Below, piece after piece: positions 8,523 to 18,475 of a DNA stretch of 64,000 bases. This DNA is from Flavobacterium caseinilyticum (GTDB lineage: Bacteria; Bacteroidota; Bacteroidia; Flavobacteriales; Flavobacteriaceae): positions 215,432 to 279,431 of the forward strand of contig NZ_SMFM01000004.1 of NCBI RefSeq assembly GCF_004349085.1. The letters are read 5' to 3'. The notes beneath the pieces are model-generated. The model saw only the letters and a program-made list of their open reading frames with translations, made no database searches and was not told the DNA's origin. Within the stretch, counting starts at the first letter, position 1. Each line of letters opens with the position of its first letter. Made by a program: the position numbers and the translations under genes.

Positions 8523-8564
8523 AAAAAACAAAGACCCCAAAATCAATATGATTTTGGGGTTTTG
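8523..8564. terminator. Bidirectional terminator
   Basis: ACCCCAAAATC-AATAT-GATTTTGGGGT (8534-8560), with an A-tract on one side and T on the other. It serves the convergent ABC ATPase and S9 peptidase genes. Confidence 0.85.
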
Positions 8565-8633
8565 TGCAATGTTAATTTTTAATCTGCAACTTACTGATCA
8601 CTTCGTAACTGATTACTGAACACTTTTTCAGAG

Positions 8634-11045
8634 TTAATTTTTTAAATATTTTTCTAAGAACTGATCTTGTTCCCAAAGCAAATGCAAAATATTCTCTTTG
8701 GTTACATAACCGTGACTTTCTTTAGGTAAAATAACCATTCTTGCCGGAGCTCCTAGTCCTTTCAGAGCCTGGAAATAACGCTCAGTTTGCAAAGTGAACG
8801 TTCCCGGATTATTATCGGCTTCACCGTGTACTAATAGCATTGGCGTTTTCATTTTGTCCGCATTCATGAATGGCGACATAGTGTTGTATACTTCAGGAGT
8901 TTCCCAGTAGTTACGCTGTTCCATTTGGAAACCAAATGGTGTCAACGTTCTGTTATAAGCACCACTTCTGGCGATTCCGCAAGCAAAAAGATTAGAATGT
9001 GTCAATAAATTAGCCGTCATAAAAGCACCATACGAGTGGCCACCAACGGCTACTTTTTTTCTGTTGATGTATCCCAAAGCATCCACGGCATTAATTGCTG
9101 CTTCGGCATTGTCAACTAATTGGGTAATGAAATTATCATTTGGTTCCGTAGTTCCTTCGCCAATGATAGGAAAAGCAGCATCATCAAGAACGACATAGCC
9201 TTTGGTTACCCAATATACGAACGAACCATAACTAGGAAACGTGAATTCATTCGGGTTTTGTGTGCTTTGTCCCGCTGATTTTTTGTCTTTGTATTCAGCT
9301 GGATACGCCCAAATCAACAATGGCATTTTCTCTTTTTTAGCCTTGTCATAACCAACAGGTAAATACAATGTTCCGGATAATTCGACACCATCTTTACGTT
9401 TGTATTTAATCACTTCTTTACTCACATTTTTGATGCTTTCAAAAGGATTTTTGAATGCCGTAATAGGTGTCAGTTTGTTTTTTTGTTTGATATTTCTAAG
9501 GTAATAATTCGGGTATTCATTTTTTGACTGGATTTGTACTAAAACAGTTCCTTTTTTGAAGTCTTCAATCTCCAAAATATCCTCTTTTTTATCTTTATAA
9601 GCTGAGGTGTACAAACGTTTTGCTTGTAAGGTTTTTAAATTAAATTCGCTGATAAAAGGAAATTGACCGTTTTTAGTAAAACCATTTCCAATAAGATATG
9701 CATTATCATTTTCGATAGCCAAAACATATCTGTTGTATTGGTTTTTTCTGGTTTCAAAGTTTCCGGGATCAGAATAAACATCTTGTGAGTTTCTGTCGAA
9801 AATTACTTTTGGAGCCTGACTTGGATTCGATGGATTGATGATATACGTTTTGGTATTACGCGTGTCGTACCACTCATCTGAAATTATGGCGATATCGTCA
9901 TTTCCCCAAATCATACGGTCATAGCGCTGCGGAGTTTTTACCAATGAAGTGGGTGCAGCATCAAATGGAGCATTCCAAAGAAAGACTTCATCTCTGAATT
10001 CTACTTTGTTTGCAGGATCTCCGCCGTCTAAAGCTTCAGCATACGCTAATGTTGCCGGTTTGTCTGTTCTCCAGTTCATGTTTCTTTTTCCTTTTCGGAC
10101 GGCCATAAAACCTTTAGGGATAATTTCAGTAAGAGGTACTTCATTTACTACTTTTACTTCGTTTCCGGCCTTGTCATAAATAACAGATTTAGATGGAAAA
10201 CGACTCAACGGAACGATATATGAAAATGGTTTTTGGATAGTAGTCAGCATCAAATAATTCCCGTCAGGGGAAAAACTTTCTCCGGCGTACATATCGGCTT
10301 TTTTGAATAAAGTAGCCGTTCCGTTCAAGTTCACTTGGTATAATTCAGAAGTCATGACGTTCTCAAAATTGATTTCATCATTCATGTTTTTCAACATATC
10401 CGGATAGGTTCTGTTTTGGGATTTCGCACCGTCAGCATTCGAAATTATTGGACCGGTTGGCAAATCTTTTTTGGCATCTAAAAGTGCTGCTCTGTTTTTT
10501 GGCAACATTTTCACCAAAATAGTTTCGTTGTCATTCATCCAGCTGAACGGACTCCCAATATTAGCATTCACTGTGGCTTCTGTTAACTTTGTGGCTTTCG
10601 CCGAAGCAACATCGATAAACCAAAGTTCAACACCAGAGGCAGTGGTGTGGGAAAATGATATTTTTTTATCATTTGGTGACCAGGCGATATTACTGATACG
10701 AGGATTCGTAGGCAAACCTGCAACTTGTACTTCGTTTTTGTCTTTTATTTTACGTAATTTCAGGTTGTTCACATAGGTAACAGTACTGGAAATATTCGTA
10801 ATTGGATTAATACGCAATCCGCCTAAGCGCAATTCGTCTTGGTTTAAATCGTCCAGCGATTTATAGGTATTTCTGTAGGTCAACAACATGTATTCTTTTT
10901 TGGTATCCATCGATACCGAAGGTGCTCTTTCATAATCAGCCAATTCCAAAATGGATTGAGATGGTTTTTGATAGCTTAAGTTTTCTTGTGCAAAAGTGGT
11001 TAAGCTTAGGCCAAGAAAAAGAAAAAATGGAATTTTTAATTTCAT
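8634..11045 (-). CDS. S9 family prolyl oligopeptidase-type peptidase, secreted
   Basis: 803 residues with a Sec signal peptide (MKLKIPFFLFLGLSLTTFAQ). Residues 40-520 are the beta-propeller part. The C-terminal alpha/beta hydrolase has the nucleophile motif GGHSYGAF, the acid in LLVHGEADNNPG and the catalytic His in ESHGYV. It should cleave peptides in the periplasm or outside the cell. The match is to the S9 subfamily that includes glutamyl endopeptidase-like proteins of Bacteroidota; specificity cannot be read from the sequence. It is monocistronic, with fabH diverging 287 bases away. Confidence 0.92.
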   Translation of the reverse strand: MKLKIPFFLFLGLSLTTFAQENLSYQKPSQSILELADYERAPSVSMDTKKEYMLLTYRNTYKSLDDLNQDELRLGGLRINPITNISSTVTYVNNLKLRKIKDKNEVQVAGLPTNPRISNIAWSPNDKKISFSHTTASGVELWFIDVASAKATKLTEATVNANIGSPFSWMNDNETILVKMLPKNRAALLDAKKDLPTGPIISNADGAKSQNRTYPDMLKNMNDEINFENVMTSELYQVNLNGTATLFKKADMYAGESFSPDGNYLMLTTIQKPFSYIVPLSRFPSKSVIYDKAGNEVKVVNEVPLTEIIPKGFMAVRKGKRNMNWRTDKPATLAYAEALDGGDPANKVEFRDEVFLWNAPFDAAPTSLVKTPQRYDRMIWGNDDIAIISDEWYDTRNTKTYIINPSNPSQAPKVIFDRNSQDVYSDPGNFETRKNQYNRYVLAIENDNAYLIGNGFTKNGQFPFISEFNLKTLQAKRLYTSAYKDKKEDILEIEDFKKGTVLVQIQSKNEYPNYYLRNIKQKNKLTPITAFKNPFESIKNVSKEVIKYKRKDGVELSGTLYLPVGYDKAKKEKMPLLIWAYPAEYKDKKSAGQSTQNPNEFTFPSYGSFVYWVTKGYVVLDDAAFPIIGEGTTEPNDNFITQLVDNAEAAINAVDALGYINRKKVAVGGHSYGAFMTANLLTHSNLFACGIARSGAYNRTLTPFGFQMEQRNYWETPEVYNTMSPFMNADKMKTPMLLVHGEADNNPGTFTLQTERYFQALKGLGAPARMVILPKESHGYVTKENILHLLWEQDQFLEKYLKN

Positions 11046-11332
11046 AATTTGAATGATTTTAAATTAGCGTTGGTATTGTCAATAATTGGTCTAAAATAAT
11101 TCAATGTTGTTACATTTGGAAGCAAATATGTCTTTTTAACTTTTGATTTGGTTACAGTTCCTTTTCTCGTGATTTTATTTTTTATTTTTGATCCCTATAT
11201 TTTGCTGATGAAAGCTGTAAATCAAGGGCAAAGCAATAAAACTTGTAAATTGCTAAAAAAGTAGTAATTTGTCGCCTCATATTTTAAAGTATGTTTTAAA
11301 TTTGGCTCTTATTTTAATAAAATAACAATTGT

Positions 11333-12340
11333 ATGTATCATTCAAAAATAGCAGGATTAGGTTATTATGTTCCCGAAAACGTAGTGACTAATGACGATTT
11401 GTCCAAAATCATAGATACCAATGACGAGTGGATTCAGGAAAGAACTGGAATTCAGGAACGAAGACATGTTATAAAAGGGGAAGATACAACTACTTCTATG
11501 GGCGTAAAAGCCGCTGAAATTGCAATCGAGCGTTCTGGCGTTGCTAAGGAAGATATCGATTTTGTGGTTTTTGCCACATTGAGTCCTGATTATTATTTTC
11601 CTGGTCCTGGAGTTTTAGTACAGCGTGATTTGGGTTTGAGAACCGTGGGTGCATTAGATGTCAGAAATCAGTGCTCTGGATTTATTTATGCTTTATCAGT
11701 TGCGGATCAATATATCAAGACTGGAATGTATAAAAATATATTGGTTATTGGATCTGAGGTTCATTCGACCGGATTGGATATGACGACTCGAGGAAGAGGC
11801 GTTTCGGTAATTTTTGGAGATGGTGCTGGAGCGGCTGTTTTGAGCAGAGAAGAAGATTTGTCCAAAGGGATTTTATCTACACATTTACATTCTGAAGGGC
11901 AACATGCCGAAGAACTAATTGTAAAAGCTCCGGGAATGGGAGGCCGTTGGGTAACAGATATTTTAGCAGATAATGATCCGGATGACGAAAGTTACTTCCC
12001 GTATATGAACGGACAATTTGTATTTAAAAATGCTGTGGTTCGTTTCAGCGAAGTAATCAATGAAGGATTGCAGGCAAATAATTTACAGGTTTCCGATATT
12101 GATATGTTGATTCCGCATCAGGCAAATCTGAGAATTTCACAGTTTATCCAAAAGAAATTCAACTTGACAGATGATCAGGTGTATAATAATATTCAGAAAT
12201 ACGGAAATACAACCGCCGCTTCTATCCCAATTGCTTTAACTGAAGCATGGGAACAAGGGAAAATAAAATCAGGAGATACTGTTGTTTTGGCAGCATTTGG
12301 AAGTGGTTTTACTTGGGGAAGCGCTATTATTAAATGGTAA
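11333..12340 (+). CDS. fabH: 3-oxoacyl-ACP synthase III (KAS III)
   Basis: 335 residues. It condenses acetyl-CoA or branched acyl-CoA with malonyl-ACP to start fatty acid synthesis; in Flavobacteria the branched primers give iso fatty acids. The catalytic triad is visible: Cys114 in VRNQCSGFIYA, His in IPHQANLR (about 259) and Asn in KYGNTTAASIP (about 289). The usual N-terminal start (IAGLGYYVPENVVTN, DEWIQERTGI) confirms the ATG. No plsX or rpmF lies next to it. It is followed by its own terminator. Confidence 0.95.
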   Translation: MYHSKIAGLGYYVPENVVTNDDLSKIIDTNDEWIQERTGIQERRHVIKGEDTTTSMGVKAAEIAIERSGVAKEDIDFVVFATLSPDYYFPGPGVLVQRDLGLRTVGALDVRNQCSGFIYALSVADQYIKTGMYKNILVIGSEVHSTGLDMTTRGRGVSVIFGDGAGAAVLSREEDLSKGILSTHLHSEGQHAEELIVKAPGMGGRWVTDILADNDPDDESYFPYMNGQFVFKNAVVRFSEVINEGLQANNLQVSDIDMLIPHQANLRISQFIQKKFNLTDDQVYNNIQKYGNTTAASIPIALTEAWEQGKIKSGDTVVLAAFGSGFTWGSAIIKW

Positions 12341-12378
12341 AATGATTTGTTAGGGTAACAAAAATGTTTCTACATCAA

Positions 12379-12409
12379 AAAACTCGGAGTTGGCATACTC
12401 CGAGTTTTT
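12379..12409. terminator. Terminator between fabH and the TonB-dependent receptor
   Basis: AAACTCGGAGT-TGGCAT-ACTCCGAGTTT with T-tract to the right and A-tract to the left. It serves both convergent genes. Confidence 0.88.
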
Positions 12410-12439
12410 CTTTTGGTAACAAACTATTAAAACTAATTT

Positions 12440-14839
12440 TTATAAAAGGCCTCCGCCTCCTTGGGTTTCGTTATTGTCTCTTTGCTTTCTTGCGGCGGCT
12501 TTATTTTTCCCGCTTCCAAATCTATAATTGAAGCCTAGATAAACGGTTCTGCTTTCCCAATTGAATTCTCCATTTGTTTTGTAAGGACGTTCTCCATCAA
12601 AAGCAAATCGCATAGTTTTGAAAATATCGCTGAAACGCGCACTGATGGTTCCGCTGCCTTTTAGTACGTTATAACTCGCTCCCATATCCATCTTCCACAT
12701 TGGGCTTCTGTCAAACTGAAGACTTAAATCTCTTCCTCTGTACATTCCAAATAATTGAAAACGCAAGTCTTTTGTCGCTTTAAAAGTATTGTTAATACGG
12801 GCGTTGAACGTTGTAACATCGATTTCTACAAATTCATAATTCCCAGGCGTATCCTCAATAGTTCCTTTTGTTTTCTTATTATAGGCATCAAAACTGATGT
12901 TGGCACTCCACCATTTTTTGAAATCCAGGTTTCCGGACACTTCAACTCCGTACGCATTATTGTTATCAAAATTATCGTACGAGATAATTTGTCTGTTGGA
13001 ATCATTTGGATTTGTAAAAATCACTCGTGTTATTTCGTCTTGAATTCTTCTGTAAAAAATCCCGGACGTTATGGAACCAATTTTAGTTTTTCGGGTGTAA
13101 TTTAATTCAAATGAATTGGTAAATTGAGGAACCAGAAACGGATTTCCTTCAGAATCTATTGTTGGCGTACTCCATTCTCGAATAGGATTTACCTGAGAAA
13201 TACTCGGTCTGTCTACTCTTCGAGAATAATTCAAACTGAACGAGTTGTTGTCACTTGGGTTGTAGGTTATAAATGCCGACGGATAAATACTTAAGATATC
13301 ATCCTCAAATTTCGAATCTGCTTCGCTAACTTTTCTAAATAAAGCTTCAGCGTTGTATTGTTCTAAACGCGCTCCCGCCTGAAAATTCCATTTTTTCCAC
13401 TGTTTTCCAAGAGTGGCATAAGCGGAGTATAATGTTCTTTCGTAGGTAAAATCAGAATTGTAGAGGTTATTCAAAAACAGGTTGTTGTCTGTATTTTCAT
13501 TTCTGCTTTCTAAACCTAATTCCAATTTTGTGGTTTCAGAGAGTGGATTTACATAATCAAGATTTATAATCGTATTTTTTCCTAACGTTTTTACATCATT
13601 TGTAAACGAATTAGTGGAGCCATTTACATTAGTGTACAAGGCGTTTTCGGGACTGTCATTTTTATTGTAATTCACTTCTAATTCTAAATTGTGTCCTTCC
13701 TTTTTGAAGTCTAATTTATAATCAAAATTATAAGTTTCAGAGTGGTTTTCGCTTTTATTGTCAAACAATTGGAATCGGTCATTGGTAGCCGAAGAAACAT
13801 AATCGACTTTAGTATTTCCAAAATCTTTTCCGTTGGAAAGGTTTTGATTGGTGTAAAAAGAAAATGTGTTTTTGTCATTAATATTGAAATCAAATCCAAG
13901 TTTTGCCAAATGAGAGGTGTTTTTAGAATTCATGTCAAAAATTTGCTTGTTTTCATTATTTAATTCTTGACTGTTTATAAAGCCGTTGTTCGAATATTTT
14001 CCATGATTAAAGCCATAATTTCCATAAAAATTGAACTTTCCTGTTCTGTAATTTAAGTCAAAAGAGGAATTTACTTTTGGTGTTATCCCAAAGGTTACGC
14101 CGTTGTTTATACTTCCGTTAAATCCAAGTCTGCTATTTTTATTTAAAACAATATTGATGATTCCGCTCATTCCTTCGGGGTTATACTTAGCCGATGGATT
14201 GGTGATTAACTCAATTTGTTTGATCGATGCGGACGGGATTTGTTGCAAAATCTGAGCGGCATCCATATTAGTTGGTTTTCCATCGATAAGGATACGAACA
14301 TTTGAATTTCCTCTCAAACTGATGGCATTTGTTTGTGGATCAACACTCACCGATGGAATGTTATTCATGATTTCTCCGGCTGTTGCTCCGGCAGAGATTA
14401 AATCTTTACCCACGTTTATGATTTTGCGGTCAATTTTTTGCTCAATAGTAGATTTTTCTTTTACAATGGAAACGCCTTCAAGTTGGATAGCATCTTCTTC
14501 CAGCGCAATGGTGTTAAAGTTGATGCTATTTTCTAAAGTTAATTTTGCTGGTTTTAAAATCGTTTTGTATCCCATAAATTGGATTTCCACGATATAATCT
14601 TTCAAGGCTAAATTTTTGATTTGAAAAGTTCCCTTCTCAGTTGTGATTCCGCCGGTAACTACTTTGTTGTTTTCTTTTACAACAATATTTACATACGGTA
14701 AGGGTTCATTGGTTTTCTTGTCTGTGATTTTTCCTGAAATAGTTCCTGTGTTTTCCAGAATTGTCGGTTTGACCGAAGTTTGTGCCTGCATTGAAAACAA
14801 CGTTCCAATAAAGCAGATCAAGATTGATTTTAATTTCAT
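12440..14839 (-). CDS. TonB-dependent receptor, outer membrane beta-barrel family
   Basis: 799 residues. A signal peptide (MKLKSILICFIGTLFSMQAQ) is followed by a carboxypeptidase-regulatory-like domain (residues 32-110: GTISGKITDKKTNEPLPYVN and FMGYKT). Then comes a plug domain (SIVKEKS...ISLRGNSNVRILIDGKP, about 125-230) and a long barrel of the OMP_b-brl_3 type up to the FNYRFG strand. The tail is polar and Gly-rich (NNETQGGGGLL). No SusD partner or metal-binding gene is adjacent, so the substrate is unknown. It is a single-gene unit. Confidence 0.92.
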   Translation of the reverse strand: MKLKSILICFIGTLFSMQAQTSVKPTILENTGTISGKITDKKTNEPLPYVNIVVKENNKVVTGGITTEKGTFQIKNLALKDYIVEIQFMGYKTILKPAKLTLENSINFNTIALEEDAIQLEGVSIVKEKSTIEQKIDRKIINVGKDLISAGATAGEIMNNIPSVSVDPQTNAISLRGNSNVRILIDGKPTNMDAAQILQQIPSASIKQIELITNPSAKYNPEGMSGIINIVLNKNSRLGFNGSINNGVTFGITPKVNSSFDLNYRTGKFNFYGNYGFNHGKYSNNGFINSQELNNENKQIFDMNSKNTSHLAKLGFDFNINDKNTFSFYTNQNLSNGKDFGNTKVDYVSSATNDRFQLFDNKSENHSETYNFDYKLDFKKEGHNLELEVNYNKNDSPENALYTNVNGSTNSFTNDVKTLGKNTIINLDYVNPLSETTKLELGLESRNENTDNNLFLNNLYNSDFTYERTLYSAYATLGKQWKKWNFQAGARLEQYNAEALFRKVSEADSKFEDDILSIYPSAFITYNPSDNNSFSLNYSRRVDRPSISQVNPIREWSTPTIDSEGNPFLVPQFTNSFELNYTRKTKIGSITSGIFYRRIQDEITRVIFTNPNDSNRQIISYDNFDNNNAYGVEVSGNLDFKKWWSANISFDAYNKKTKGTIEDTPGNYEFVEIDVTTFNARINNTFKATKDLRFQLFGMYRGRDLSLQFDRSPMWKMDMGASYNVLKGSGTISARFSDIFKTMRFAFDGERPYKTNGEFNWESRTVYLGFNYRFGSGKNKAAARKQRDNNETQGGGGLL

Positions 14840-15101
14840 GATTGATTTGATTTAAATGATTGATGATGCAAATATATTCTTTTAAATAATACTATGCTAA
14901 ACATAATACCTTTTTTAATAATATTTAATATTTATAAACAAAAACTTACCCGCAAAAGGTTTTAAATAGACTGCTCAGCACAGATTTTGTTACATCTATT
15001 TTAAAAATAAAATATTGAATTCTACTGTAATCGTGGCTTAAGGCTTCATTTTCAGATGTAAATTATCTTGTTTTCCAATTTTCAAATTACTACAATATGA
15101 C

Positions 15102-15109
15102 TATCTTTG
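15102..15109 (+). promoter_or_regulatory. Probable -7 box of argS
   Basis: TATCTTTG fits the Bacteroidota -7 consensus TAnnTTTG, 22 bases before the argS ATG. A well-spaced -33 TTG is not evident. The rest of 14840-15101 shows no gene. Confidence 0.55.
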
Positions 15110-15131
15110 CCACCTAAAACCAATACACGAA

Positions 15132-16910
15132 ATGACATTACCACAGATTCTTACACCCTCTATTGAAAAAGCTGTACAAGTTTTATTTGACGTTACCATT
15201 GATAAAGTTGAATTTCAAACGACACGCAAGGAATTTGAAGGCGATATTACCATGGTTATTTTTCCATTGTTGAAAGTAGTGAAAAGCAATCCAGTAGAAT
15301 TGGGAACTAGAATTGGGACTTATTTAGTCGAAAATTTAGCTGAAGTAGACCGTTTTAATGTGGTTTCGGGTTTTTTGAATATTGTTATTTCAGATGACTA
15401 TTATTTGAATTTTTTCGGAGGTATAAAGGATGATGTTTCGTTTGGTTTCGTTACTCCAGATCCAGAAGCTAAGGCGGTGATGGTTGAATATTCTTCACCA
15501 AATACTAATAAACCATTGCATTTAGGTCATGTCCGTAATAATCTTTTGGGATACTCAGTGGCGGAAATCATTAAAGCTTCGGGTAAAAAAGTATATAAAA
15601 CTCAAATCATTAATGATAGAGGAATTCATATTTGTAAATCGATGTTGGCATGGCAAAAATTCGGAAACGGACAAACACCGGAATCAACGGGTTTAAAAGG
15701 AGACAAATTAGTTGGAAATTTTTATGTCGCTTTTGATAAAGCATACAAAGAAGAAATAGCGCAGTTAATGAGCGCGGGCAAAACAGAAGAAGAAGCCAAA
15801 AAACAAGCGCCAATCATTATGGAAGCGCAGGAAATGTTGCTGAAATGGGAAGCTGGTGATGCGGAAGTGATTGATCTTTGGAAAACCATGAATCAATGGG
15901 TTTATAACGGTTTTGACAGCACCTATAAAAATCTTGGTGTTGATTTCGATTGTTTTTATTACGAAAGTAATACCTATTTATTGGGGAAAGATGTGGTGCA
16001 GATTGGTTTAGAAAAAGGAGTATTCGAAAAAGACCCTGACGGTTCCGTTTGGATTGATTTGACGGATGAAGGTTTAGACCGCAAAATTGTACTTCGTTCT
16101 GACGGTACGGCGGTGTACATGACTCAGGATATTGGCACAGCGATACAACGTGTAAAAGATTATCCGGATGTAGGCGGAATGGTTTATACGGTTGGTAACG
16201 AACAGGATTATCACTTTAAAGTATTGTTTCTTATTCTTAAAAAACTAGGTTTTGACTGGTCTGAAAATCTATTTCATTTGTCGTACGGAATGGTGGATTT
16301 GCCTTCCGGGAAAATGAAAAGTCGTGAAGGAACGGTTGTCGATGCTGATGATCTGATGCAGGAAATGACAGCTACAGCCCAAAAAATTGCAGAGGATTTA
16401 GGAAAATTAGATACCTATTCTGCTGAAGAAAAAGCAAAATTATACAAAACCATAGGTCTGGGTGCTTTGAAATATTATATTTTGAAAGTAGATCCTAAAA
16501 AAAGAATCCTTTTTAATCCCGAAGAATCAGTTGATTTTGCAGGAAATACAGGTCCGTTTATTCAATATACCTACGCCAGAATTCAGTCGATTATTCGTAA
16601 AGCTAATTTTGATTTTTCAAATAAATCAAAAATGGCAACGCTTCATGAAAAGGAAAAAGAGTTAGTAAAACAACTGGAACTTTTCCCGGAGGTTATTCAA
16701 AATGCAGCACAGCATCACAGTCCTGCGTTGATTGCTAATTTTACCTATGATTTGGTTCGGGAATACAATTCATTTTATCAGGCGGTTCCTATTTTGGGCG
16801 AAGAGGATTCAGAAAAGAAAATTTTCAGGGTTCAGTTGTCTAAAAAAGTGGCAGACACTATTGCATCAGCTTTCAGGTTACTTGGGATTAGTGTTCCGGA
16901 AAGAATGTAA
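15132..16910 (+). CDS. argS: Arginyl-tRNA synthetase
   Basis: 592 residues, a class I synthetase charging tRNA-Arg. An N-terminal Add-1-type domain (1-110) precedes the catalytic core with its HIGH-type motif in NKPLHLGHVRNN (about 136-147). The KMSK-type loop is GKMKSREGTVVDADDL (about 394-409), a KMKSR form as usual for ArgS. The DALR anticodon-binding domain is at the C-terminus (YARIQSI to the end MFRLLGISVPERM-like tail). It is monocistronic, with a terminator 11 bases past the stop. Confidence 0.97.
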   Translation: MTLPQILTPSIEKAVQVLFDVTIDKVEFQTTRKEFEGDITMVIFPLLKVVKSNPVELGTRIGTYLVENLAEVDRFNVVSGFLNIVISDDYYLNFFGGIKDDVSFGFVTPDPEAKAVMVEYSSPNTNKPLHLGHVRNNLLGYSVAEIIKASGKKVYKTQIINDRGIHICKSMLAWQKFGNGQTPESTGLKGDKLVGNFYVAFDKAYKEEIAQLMSAGKTEEEAKKQAPIIMEAQEMLLKWEAGDAEVIDLWKTMNQWVYNGFDSTYKNLGVDFDCFYYESNTYLLGKDVVQIGLEKGVFEKDPDGSVWIDLTDEGLDRKIVLRSDGTAVYMTQDIGTAIQRVKDYPDVGGMVYTVGNEQDYHFKVLFLILKKLGFDWSENLFHLSYGMVDLPSGKMKSREGTVVDADDLMQEMTATAQKIAEDLGKLDTYSAEEKAKLYKTIGLGALKYYILKVDPKKRILFNPEESVDFAGNTGPFIQYTYARIQSIIRKANFDFSNKSKMATLHEKEKELVKQLELFPEVIQNAAQHHSPALIANFTYDLVREYNSFYQAVPILGEEDSEKKIFRVQLSKKVADTIASAFRLLGISVPERM

Positions 16911-16920
16911 AAGCAAATAT

Positions 16921-16953
16921 AAAACGACTTCAAATAGAAGTCGTTTTTTTTTT
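16921..16953 (+). terminator. Terminator of argS
   Basis: AAAACGACTTC-AAATA-GAAGTCGTTTT followed by a T-tract. Confidence 0.9.
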
Positions 16954-16999
16954 GTTAAAACAAACCTCAAAATGAGATGTCAATATTCTAAATATCTAA

Positions 17000-17029
17000 T
17001 TGCCTAATTATCTAATTAGTTTATCTTTG
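17000..17029 (+). promoter_or_regulatory. Flavobacterial promoter of ffh
   Basis: TTG at 17000-17002, exactly 19 bases of spacer, then TATCTTTG at 17022-17029. This is a textbook match to the Bacteroidota -33/-7 consensus, 22 bases before the ffh ATG. Confidence 0.75.
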
Positions 17030-17051
17030 CATTTCAAAATAAATCAATACT

Positions 17052-18398
17052 ATGTTCGACAATTTAAGCGATAAACTAGACAAAGCCTTTCACATACTTA
17101 AAGGTCACGGAAAAATCACCGAAATAAATGTAGCCGAAACTTTAAAAGAAGTTCGTAGAGCCTTGCTTGACGCTGATGTCAACTTTAAAATTGCCAAAGA
17201 TTTTACCACCAAAGTAAAAGAAAAAGCACTTGGACAAGATGTATTGACTACGTTGCAGCCAGGTCAGCTTTTGGTGAAATTAGTTAAAGATGAACTGACG
17301 GAATTAATGGGTGGTGATGTTGCCGGAATCAATCTTTCCGGAAATCCAACAGTTATTTTGATGGCTGGTTTACAAGGATCAGGGAAAACTACTTTCTCAG
17401 GAAAGCTGGCAAATTATCTTCTTACAAAAAAGAATAAGAAACCACTATTGGTTGCATGTGATATATATCGTCCGGCGGCAATTCAGCAATTATATGTTGT
17501 TGGAGATTCCATAGGAGTTGAGGTGTATTCGGAACCCGAAAATAAAAATCCGGTAGAAATTGCTCAAAATGCAATCAAACATGCGAAAGCAAACGGATTC
17601 AATGTAGTAATTGTCGATACAGCGGGTCGTTTGGCAGTTGACGAGGAAATGATGAACGAGATCGAACGCGTTCATAAAGCCATTGAGCCGCAAGAAACGT
17701 TATTTGTTGTAGATGCTATGACTGGTCAGGATGCCGTTAATACAGCAAAAACCTTCAACGAAAGATTAAATTTTGATGGTGTTATCTTAACCAAATTAGA
17801 TGGAGATACGCGCGGTGGAGCGGCAATTTCGATAAAATCGGTTGTTAATAAACCAATTAAATTCGTAGGTACAGGCGAAAAAATGGACGCAATTGATGTG
17901 TTCTATCCTATTCGTATGGCCGAAAGAATTTTGGGAATGGGAGACGTTGTGTCTTTGGTAGAAAGAGCACAAGAGCAATTTGATGAAGAAGAAGCACGTA
18001 AAATTCAAAAGAAAATTGCCAAAAACGAATTCGGTTTTGATGATTTCCTTTCTCAAATACAACAAGTGAAGAAAATGGGTAATATGAAAGACTTGGTTGG
18101 AATGATACCAGGTGCTTCCAAAGCCATGAAAGATGTTGAAATTGAAGACGATGCTTTCAAACATATTGAAGCCATTATTCACTCGATGACTCCAATCGAA
18201 AGAAGTAAACCGGCACTTATCGATGTAAAAAGAAAAGCCCGAATTGCAAAAGGTTCCGGTACCAAAATTGAGCAGGTCAATCAATTGATGAAACAGTTTG
18301 AGCAAATGAGCAAGATGATGAAAATGATGCAGGGACCTGGAGGTAAAAATTTGATGAAGATGATGGGCGGAATGAAAAGTATGCCAGGAATGAAATAA
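17052..18398 (+). CDS. ffh: Signal recognition particle protein Ffh
   Basis: 448 residues. The GTPase of SRP binds 4.5S RNA and hydrophobic signal sequences and, with FtsY, targets ribosomes to the inner membrane. N domain 1-90 (FDNLSDKLDKAF). G domain 95-295 with G1 GLQGSGKTT, DIYRPAAIQQL, G3 DTAGR and TKLDGDTRGG. The M domain (about 330-448) ends in a Met/Gly-rich tail (MSKMMKMMQGPGG) and holds the RNA-binding SKPALIDVKRKARIAKGSG-type segment. folD follows on the same strand after 77 bases. Confidence 0.97.
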   Translation: MFDNLSDKLDKAFHILKGHGKITEINVAETLKEVRRALLDADVNFKIAKDFTTKVKEKALGQDVLTTLQPGQLLVKLVKDELTELMGGDVAGINLSGNPTVILMAGLQGSGKTTFSGKLANYLLTKKNKKPLLVACDIYRPAAIQQLYVVGDSIGVEVYSEPENKNPVEIAQNAIKHAKANGFNVVIVDTAGRLAVDEEMMNEIERVHKAIEPQETLFVVDAMTGQDAVNTAKTFNERLNFDGVILTKLDGDTRGGAAISIKSVVNKPIKFVGTGEKMDAIDVFYPIRMAERILGMGDVVSLVERAQEQFDEEEARKIQKKIAKNEFGFDDFLSQIQQVKKMGNMKDLVGMIPGASKAMKDVEIEDDAFKHIEAIIHSMTPIERSKPALIDVKRKARIAKGSGTKIEQVNQLMKQFEQMSKMMKMMQGPGGKNLMKMMGGMKSMPGMK

Positions 18399-18475
18399 AA
18401 TAAGTCAAAAGTCGAAAGTCTTAAAGTTGTAATGACTTTAAGATTTTCTGCTTTAATACATTAAATTAAATAACA

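Noticed and set aside
17796..18305. 169-residue frame antisense to ffh
   Set aside because: Composition (F, H, N-rich) is that of a shadow frame; ffh is certain here.
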